Assembly (NCBI GenBank): GCA_003214465.1
Contig: QCLO01000003.1
Span: 1 to 64,000 of the forward strand
Origin: Acidimicrobiales bacterium AG-414-N20
GTDB taxonomy: Bacteria; Actinomycetota; Acidimicrobiia; Acidimicrobiales; MedAcidi-G1
Reading direction: 5' to 3'
Length of the DNA stretch: 64,000 nt
In this document: positions 58,686 to 64,000 of the stretch, in pieces
Numbering within the stretch: the first letter of the stretch is position 1
Layout: every line of letters begins with the position of its first letter
Notes under the pieces: generated by a model
The model's input: the letters and a program-made list of their open reading frames with translations, nothing else
What the model was told of the DNA's origin: nothing
Databases searched by the model: none
Position numbers and translations under genes: made by a program

Positions 58686-59629
58686 AAATAGTTTGTTGTA
58701 GATATAGCCGCTCCAATAGCCCCAGCACTTGAACCTAGCTTTGCTAGTTTTACTCCAACTTTTGGACGGTGCTCGCTGCCAATAAGAGTTTCTTCAATCC
58801 ATTTTTCAACTCCAGATCTCAATGGTTCTCCGATTTCGCAAACCCCACCGCCTAGTACAATCCTGTCTAAATCTAAAAGTAAAACTAGATTTATTAGACC
58901 TCTGCTAATCTCATGACAGAAGTAGTCCAAAATTCTTAAAGAGTCTGGTTCTAGATCTTGTACACCAGACGACAAATGCTCGCTGGTAACATTTTTCCAG
59001 TTACCAGCTTCATTAACGGCCCAAGGGTAGTTACCTTCAGATGCCTCATTTTCAACAATGCGGTTTAAAGCATTTCCGGAAGCAAAGTATTCCCAGGGTC
59101 CTTTTTGACCTGTTAAATGGACTGGACCGTTAACATCTAGGGTCATATGCCCAGCTTCACCGGCGAAACCGTTGCTGCCAAGAAGTAGATTCCCATTTAC
59201 AACAAAGCCTGTTCCGATTCCGGTTCCTAGCGTCACTAGGGCAAAGTTTTCGCTGCCTTTTCCTGCACCTATTTTCCATTCTGCAATCGTTCCGACGGTT
59301 GCGTCGTTTCCTACAACAACTGGAATTCCAAGTTCTTTTTTGATTTCATCGGCGATAGGAAATTCGATAAGGGAGGGAAGGTTTGGTGAGTATCTGACTA
59401 TTCCTGACTTATGCGCCAATCCAGCTATTCCTAAGCCGAGTGACGTGAAAGATTGCTTTGTATTATTCTCGAGTTTCCTAACGAGAGATTTTATGATTTG
59501 GACTAGCTCTAGACCATTGTCGCTACTTTCTTTTGTCAGTTGGTCTTTTATTTCAAAATTGGTCGACTCAAGTACTATTGCTCTGGCTAATGTGCCACCA
59601 ATATCAATGCCAATGACGTACTCTTCCAT
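58682..59629 (-). CDS. ROK-family sugar kinase (glucokinase-like)
   Basis: This protein has the ROK pattern: GIDIGGTLARAIVLE (ATP phosphate loop), VVVGNDATVGTIAEWKIGAGKG, LVTLGTGIGTGFVVNGNLLLGSNGFAGEAGHMTLD (read in part) and VLGGGVCEIGEPL. GEAGHMTLD has the histidine used by ROK proteins, but the usual zinc-binding CxCGxxGCxE run after it is missing here (LTGQKGPWEYFAS). Length 315. It could be a glucokinase or an N-acylsugar kinase. It is three bases from the hydrolase and 46 bases from the PhnE genes, with no clear link. Confidence 0.85.
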   Translation of the reverse strand: MEEYVIGIDIGGTLARAIVLESTNFEIKDQLTKESSDNGLELVQIIKSLVRKLENNTKQSFTSLGLGIAGLAHKSGIVRYSPNLPSLIEFPIADEIKKELGIPVVVGNDATVGTIAEWKIGAGKGSENFALVTLGTGIGTGFVVNGNLLLGSNGFAGEAGHMTLDVNGPVHLTGQKGPWEYFASGNALNRIVENEASEGNYPWAVNEAGNWKNVTSEHLSSGVQDLEPDSLRILDYFCHEISRGLINLVLLLDLDRIVLGGGVCEIGEPLRSGVEKWIEETLIGSEHRPKVGVKLAKLGSSAGAIGAAISTTNYF

Positions 59630-59675
59630 TATGAAAGGTTAAAGCAGTCAGTGAAAAAAGTGGTGATTTGTTTTA

Positions 59676-60554
59676 TTAGCTCCTGATTCCAGTCAGATCT
59701 GTGATGGCCGCAAGAGTACGAGAATCCTCATCGGTGGTGACTGCTCCCTTTATTATTCTGCGCCTTACAGCAGCAGAAATAGTATCTATTGTTAGCACCA
59801 CCGCCATTGTCATTATTAAAACAGCACTTGCTGCAGGAAAGTTTCTAAATGAAAGTTGGGAAACTAGTTCTGAGCCAACTCCTCCCGCTCCGATCATCCC
59901 TAGAACTGCGGACGCTCTTACATTAATTTCAAATCTGAATAACCAGTAAGAACTTATTACTGGCATTACTTGAGGAAGAACTCCCCATCGCATCCCACTA
60001 ACCCATTTACCACCGCACGCTCTCGTTGCCTCTATGGGCCCTTCGTCTATGTCTTCAATTGATTCACAAGCCCATTTACCCAAAGTGCCGATTGAGTGCA
60101 ATCCAATAGCGAGAGTTCCTGCCCAAGCACCTAGACCCGTAATTGGTATGAGAATAACGGCAAGGATTAATTCGGGTACCGCTCTGATTGCATTAAATAA
60201 CTGACGGATAGGGGATCTGATCCATATTGGAGCAACATTGTGGGCGGCTAAGAAGGCTAGGGGAAGTGATGCAAAAGCTCCAATGATTGTTCCAATCCAA
60301 GCTATGTAAACTGATTCGAAAATTTTCCCCACTGCGCCACGTTCATAGACTTCATCAAAAGCCGGTGGGACCATTTGTCTTAAAATTGACCATGCGTCAC
60401 CTGGCGCATCAAGTAAGCGTGAAAGAGTTATGTTCAGTCCAATAAGAGACCAAACAATTGCGATCAAAAATGGGATTGCAATAAACCAACGATGAATGGT
60501 TTTTGGTGCAGGAGGTCTTTTAGCGGGGGTGGATGTATCCGAAAGAGTTTCCAT
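59676..60554 (-). CDS. phnE: Phosphonate-type ABC transporter permease (PhnE), second copy
   Basis: This channel subunit has about six membrane segments and the loop IDEGPIEATRACGGKWVSGMRWGVLPQV with EATRACGG-type EAA motif. The N-terminus is proline-rich and cytoplasmic. It resembles the gene immediately upstream in the operon (60556-61356), so the importer has two different PhnE subunits, a common arrangement in this family. It is 292 residues, longer than usual by its N-terminal tail. The substrate class is inferred from family. Confidence 0.87.
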   Translation of the reverse strand: METLSDTSTPAKRPPAPKTIHRWFIAIPFLIAIVWSLIGLNITLSRLLDAPGDAWSILRQMVPPAFDEVYERGAVGKIFESVYIAWIGTIIGAFASLPLAFLAAHNVAPIWIRSPIRQLFNAIRAVPELILAVILIPITGLGAWAGTLAIGLHSIGTLGKWACESIEDIDEGPIEATRACGGKWVSGMRWGVLPQVMPVISSYWLFRFEINVRASAVLGMIGAGGVGSELVSQLSFRNFPAASAVLIMTMAVVLTIDTISAAVRRRIIKGAVTTDEDSRTLAAITDLTGIRS

Positions 60555-60555
60555 A

Positions 60556-61356
60556 TTAAACGAGCCTCTTTCTTAATGAGACACTAATTTGTTCTATCAC
60601 CCATACGATTCCAAAAATAATTACTAGCATTCCCAATATGCGGTCAAAGCGAAAGAACTGACGTTGAGTTTCAATGACCCTTCCGACGCCACCGGCTCCA
60701 ACGAGACCGAGTACAACCGATGCCCTGATATTAAGTTCAAAAATATATAGGGAATAAGCTACGTAGGAAGGGAAAACAGTCGGAAGCACACCCGCTTTTA
60801 CTGCAGGTAGATGTCGAGCCCCTGAAGAGCGGGCAGCTTCAAGAGGTCTTGGGTCAGCCGCATCTACCGTTTCGCTAAATAGCTTGACCATTACTGCTAA
60901 AGAAAAAATTGTAAGTGACCAAGCTCCAGCAAAAGCTCCAATTCCTATTGCTGTTACAAGCAATTTCGCCCAGAAAAGATCTGGCACGGCACGTACTAAG
61001 TTCATAACAGTTTTACTTATGAAGTAGATAACTTTATTGGGTGTTGTAAGAGATGACATTGCGAAACTAATGGGAAGAGCCAACAAGCAACCTACGAGTG
61101 TTGACGTTATGGCAATTTGTAGAGTTTCAATTAATGGATCAAAAGTGTTCTCCTTTGTGAAAACCCAATCCCAAGGAATAGGCCAAAACATGCTCCATAT
61201 AGGATTAGTCCAAACCTCCCAAAAAGTTGAAATGTCGAAAGAAACTTTAATCGCTGCCCAAAAAGTTAAAGCTAAAAGCATTAAAGCGATAAAAAACGAG
61301 CGTGCTCGAGGTTTCGGTTTTACTGGTCTTTCAGAAGTATTTGTATGGTCATTCAT
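60556..61356 (-). CDS. phnE: Phosphonate-type ABC transporter permease (PhnE), first copy
   Basis: This permease has about six membrane segments and the motif FSETVDAADPRPLEAARSSGARHLPAVKAGVLPTVFPSYVAYSLYIFELNIRASVVLGLVGAGGVG (read in part: RPLEAARSSGARHLPAVKAGVLP and ASVVLGLVGAGGVG), typical of PhnE. Length 266. It overlaps the ATPase gene upstream by four bases (ATGA) and is one base from the second permease. Confidence 0.88.
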   Translation of the reverse strand: MNDHTNTSERPVKPKPRARSFFIALMLLALTFWAAIKVSFDISTFWEVWTNPIWSMFWPIPWDWVFTKENTFDPLIETLQIAITSTLVGCLLALPISFAMSSLTTPNKVIYFISKTVMNLVRAVPDLFWAKLLVTAIGIGAFAGAWSLTIFSLAVMVKLFSETVDAADPRPLEAARSSGARHLPAVKAGVLPTVFPSYVAYSLYIFELNIRASVVLGLVGAGGVGRVIETQRQFFRFDRILGMLVIIFGIVWVIEQISVSLRKRLV

Positions 61357-62153
61357 TTACCATTGCCGATACTTTGTTGCGGTTCTTCATTCATAGCGTG
61401 AAGATCTTCCGAGGTGATAGCTCTTCCGTAAATTTCCCGGAAAGTTTCGTCATTCACATCACTTATATCGCCGTCGTAAACTAATACGCCATCACGTAAA
61501 CCAATCAGTCGTTTCCCATACTCTTTGGCTAGGTCTAAGAAATGAAGATTTACGAGAGTGGTGATTCCTAATTCACGATTAATTTTTTGTAAGTCACCCA
61601 TTACTTGACGACTTGTTACCGGATCGAGTGCAGCAACGGGTTCATCTGCGAGCATAAGAGAAGGTTCTTGAGCCAGTGCCCTAGCAATTCCTACCCTTTG
61701 CTGTTGGCCTCCTGAAAGGTTCGAAGCACGGACATAGGTTTTGTCTATGATGCCGACTCTTTCCAAGGCGAGCATCGCTGCTTCTTTATCTTCGGATGGC
61801 CATAAACCTAAAGTCGATCTCCAGGAAGAGACACTAGCAAGCCGACCCATAAGCACGTTATTTAAAACCGTCGTTCTGTTAACAAGATTGAATGTTTGAA
61901 AAATCATTCCTGTTTTGGAGCGAACTTGTCTTAGCGTTTGAGAATTAGCATTCACCACTTCAGTTCCGTCAACAAGAATAGAACCGGAGGTAGCAGGAAC
62001 AAGTCCGTTGAGCACCCGAAGCAGCGTTGATTTGCCTGCTCCGGATAGCCCAACTATGACTACGAACTCTCCATCGTCAATCTCAATGTCTACGTTTCGT
62101 AGAGCCTCAACTCCACCCGGGTAGGTGACTGAGACACGTTCGATTTTTATCAC
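61353..62153 (-). CDS. phnC: Phosphonate-type ABC transporter ATPase (PhnC)
   Basis: This ATPase has Walker A GLSGAGKSTLLR, Q-loop MIFQTFNLVNRTTVLNNVLMGRL, signature LSGGQQQR, Walker B LMLADEPVAALDPVTS and H-loop LVNLHFLDLA. The sequence NLVNRTTVLNNVLMGR is a good PhnC marker. GTG start at 62153. Length 266. It is downstream of the binding protein and overlaps the first permease. Confidence 0.9.
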   Translation of the reverse strand: MIKIERVSVTYPGGVEALRNVDIEIDDGEFVVIVGLSGAGKSTLLRVLNGLVPATSGSILVDGTEVVNANSQTLRQVRSKTGMIFQTFNLVNRTTVLNNVLMGRLASVSSWRSTLGLWPSEDKEAAMLALERVGIIDKTYVRASNLSGGQQQRVGIARALAQEPSLMLADEPVAALDPVTSRQVMGDLQKINRELGITTLVNLHFLDLAKEYGKRLIGLRDGVLVYDGDISDVNDETFREIYGRAITSEDLHAMNEEPQQSIGNGK

Positions 62154-62192
62154 GCGCTTTTCCTAAATTATTTAAGATCTGGGATTCCAGTA

Positions 62193-63248
62193 TTAGTCGT
62201 TGATTCCTAGTTTTTCATTTGCTTCACGAACAACATCAAAGTCGGAGTCTTTAGCTACTTGCATGTCAGTCCAGCCAAACACTTCGTCAGAAACTGCTTC
62301 GCCTTCTTCAGTTTTAAGGTAAGCGTCCATATTGTAATAGATCGCACCCTTCAAGCTGTCAGGCAAGTCGGTTCTTACCGCTACGACGTCATTAGGAATT
62401 TCCGAAGTCAAGTTGAAAACAATTACTTTATCTCCAACGTCTGGATTTGTTTTTCTCATTGTTCGACGCGCATCGTCATAGGCAACTCCAAAATCTGCGT
62501 CACCGTTGTAAACAGCGGCCACAGATCCATCATGTCCACCCGCGAAAACTTTTTCGTACTGATCGTCTGCTATCCCTGCATTCCGAAGTTGCAAAGTTGG
62601 GTACTGATACCCAGAAGTTGAACTTTCGTTTGTGAATGCGACAGTCTTCCCGATTACATTGCTTATGTCTGCCATGCATGACATTCCTGGTGAGACTGTT
62701 CCTGCGTCAACGGTTTCTCCAAGAGCTTTACCAGAATCTCCAAAGTAAACACCTACTTGCAAGGCAACAGAATCTATTGCACTGACTTGTTCCATGCCAT
62801 CTGATCCATTTATTAGAGCTGTTCCTGATTTCAACGTGCCAGGATTGCAGATGCTAGAATCATTTGTCATCCATTGACCATGATATGTAGGCGCTCCATA
62901 GCGAATAGCTTGGGCCATAACACTCATATTTCCGAACTTTTGTTGGGCCATAACGAACCCAGCAGGTCCGAAAGCACCAAGATCGGCTTGGCCTGTTCCC
63001 ATAGCTGTTCCCAGACCGACGAAGTCAGTAGTTACAACACCCTCTACTTCAATTCCTAGTTTTTGGGTGAGATGATCCATCATCGGCTGGATGTCATCTT
63101 GAAGAGCTTCTTGTTCTTGGCTTGGAACAAAACCAAACACGATTTTGTCTGGCCACTCTTCGCCTGACTGCTCTGATTCATCGCTTCCGCATGACGCTAC
63201 TAAAAGCGATATAGCTAAAAGTAAAGAAATTCTCTTAATCATCTTCAT
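62193..63248 (-). CDS. phnD: Phosphonate-type ABC transporter substrate-binding lipoprotein (PhnD)
   Basis: The N-terminus is a lipoprotein signal (ISLLLAISLLVASC). The mature fold has the PhnD pattern IVFGFVPSQEQEALQDDIQPMMDHL (read in part), ADLGAFGPAGFVMAQQ, VAFTNESSTSGYQYP and GGHDGSVAAVYNGDADFGVAYDDARR, whose serines and backbone form the phosphonate or phosphite pocket. Length 351. No C-P lyase genes are in the window, so the compounds imported must be broken down by enzymes elsewhere or the true ligand is different (phosphite is possible). Confidence 0.88.
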   Translation of the reverse strand: MKMIKRISLLLAISLLVASCGSDESEQSGEEWPDKIVFGFVPSQEQEALQDDIQPMMDHLTQKLGIEVEGVVTTDFVGLGTAMGTGQADLGAFGPAGFVMAQQKFGNMSVMAQAIRYGAPTYHGQWMTNDSSICNPGTLKSGTALINGSDGMEQVSAIDSVALQVGVYFGDSGKALGETVDAGTVSPGMSCMADISNVIGKTVAFTNESSTSGYQYPTLQLRNAGIADDQYEKVFAGGHDGSVAAVYNGDADFGVAYDDARRTMRKTNPDVGDKVIVFNLTSEIPNDVVAVRTDLPDSLKGAIYYNMDAYLKTEEGEAVSDEVFGWTDMQVAKDSDFDVVREANEKLGIND

Positions 63249-63436
63249 TCAAATCTCCAATTTTGAATTTAAAAGCCGCAAATTTATGCAGCGAAACTTA
63301 TCGCAACATTAGTAAATAAATCAGAAAGATACACCTTTCGGCGGATTAACTTTTGTTAAACATCTGAAAAAAAATCTGTAAAAGCTTCAAGCTGAGATCC
63401 AGATTTACCCTATTGTTCAGTAGTGAGAGTATTCCA

Positions 63437-64000
63437 ATGAATCTGAATTTGTCCCACTTAGGACGTGTTGCAGCCATAGCTGCAGTTGTTTGTTGGTCTA
63501 CTGGAAATATTATTGTCGCTCGCCTCGAGTTATCGGGTATTGAAATCGCTTTTTGGCGCCAATCTTTGGGAGTGGTTGTTTATGGTGTGGTCTTTTTTGC
63601 GATAGGGAAAAGAGTTACATGGGAGCAAATAAAAATCGCATTTCCTGTTGCAGTCTTATTTTGTTCTGAAATAGTGGTCTTCTTTTCGGCTCTTAGTATC
63701 ACAACTGTTGCTAATGCAACGATTATCGGTGCATTGCAAACAATCGTTTTAATATTTGTTGCCGGAGGAAAGTTTGGAGAAATTATTACTAAGAGGTTGA
63801 TCGGAATTTCTATTTTCGCTACAGGAGGTGTGGCTGTAGTAGTTTTAGGTTCAAGTAATGATATTTCATGGAGTCCTCTAGGCGACTTACTTGCGTTATT
63901 GGCAATGATCTTATTTTCAGGTTATTTCGTTGCTGTGAAATCAGTTCGTTCGCGAATAGACACTTTTACGCTTCAGACTTTGGCCATGCTCATAGGTTCG
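63437..64000 (+). CDS. EamA / DMT-family transporter, 3' partial
   Basis: The frame from ATG 63437 is open to the window end (188 codons read). It begins MNLNLSHLGRVAAIAAVVCW, followed by STGNIIVARLELSGIEIAFWRQSLGV, matching the first EamA half, and hydrophobic segments continue with LLALLAMILFSGYFVAVKS. It is divergent from the PhnD gene. Its substrate is unknown. Confidence 0.85.
   Translation, partial: MNLNLSHLGRVAAIAAVVCWSTGNIIVARLELSGIEIAFWRQSLGVVVYGVVFFAIGKRVTWEQIKIAFPVAVLFCSEIVVFFSALSITTVANATIIGALQTIVLIFVAGGKFGEIITKRLIGISIFATGGVAVVVLGSSNDISWSPLGDLLALLAMILFSGYFVAVKSVRSRIDTFTLQTLAMLIGS

Noticed and set aside
59172-59642. 156-codon open frame opposite the ROK kinase
   Set aside because: Antisense shadow of a gene with clear ROK motifs.

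Overview
The window looks like chromosome from a low-GC, gene-dense actinobacterium, most likely a marine or other aquatic member of the class Acidimicrobiia. The evidence is the set of actinobacterial families: the SCO1664 / DUF3090 / MSMEG_4193 trio, a DUF3107 protein, a PdtaS-type sensor kinase, a TIGR03085-type protein, a septum-formation lipoprotein, an F420-type luciferase-like oxidoreductase and an FrhB-like protein. Base composition by eye is well below that of most Actinobacteria. Genes are tightly packed: many ATGA or TGATG overlaps, several convergent pairs whose stop codons overlap, and many GTG or TTG starts. No intergenic stretch exceeds about 300 bases. I saw no insertion sequence, prophage, CRISPR array or defence system.

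Layout. (1) 1-6474: a peptide-type ABC importer whose binding protein is a tandem fusion of two unrelated solute-binding folds, set apart from the permease and ATPase genes by a strong hairpin terminator. (2) 6471-16742: a catabolic island with an epimerase, carboxylesterase, thiolase, class III CoA-transferase, SDR, MaoC hydratase, acyl-CoA ligase, carotenoid oxygenase and a TIGR03085 protein. (3) 16770-27453: a secreted YceI-cupredoxin fusion, a PlsC acyltransferase, two DMT transporters, a flavodoxin, an SDR, a haloalkane dehalogenase, SurE, an ABC-F ATPase and a FabH-type synthase. (4) 27559-33619: a CysQ-like phosphatase, then a cobalamin riboswitch controlling BtuFCD uptake plus CobO, CobU, CobS and an alpha-ribazole phosphatase, which together make a corrinoid scavenging operon. 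(5) 33658-39186: a second, different haloalkane dehalogenase, class I fumarase, an LLM oxidoreductase, a Fur/Zur regulator, a Nudix hydrolase and two envelope proteins.

(6) 39234-45814: a complete System I cytochrome c maturation operon, ccmABCDEFG plus a CcmH-CcmI fusion, including a 52-codon ccmD. (7) 45817-53486: a SixA phosphatase, a SufR-like regulator divergent from an Mrp Fe-S ATPase, DUF3107, a PdtaS kinase, a GDPD phosphodiesterase, a lipid kinase and both electron-transfer flavoprotein subunits. (8) 53496-57868: the SCO1664 / DUF3090 / phosphomutase trio, a family 5 uracil-DNA glycosylase, a small lipoprotein, an FrhB-like ferredoxin protein and tRNA-Arg(CCG). (9) 57987-64000: a dienelactone hydrolase, a ROK kinase, a phosphonate-type PhnCDEE importer and a DMT transporter cut by the window end.

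Taken together the genes suggest an aerobic heterotroph that imports peptides, phosphonate-like compounds and corrinoids, feeds acyl-CoA oxidation into the quinone pool through ETF, and matures c-type cytochromes. The most unusual items are the double binding protein, the YceI-unknown-cupredoxin protein, and the pair of dehalogenases from two subfamilies. I did not find a clearly new multi-gene system. All functions are read from sequence motifs and context, without database searches.
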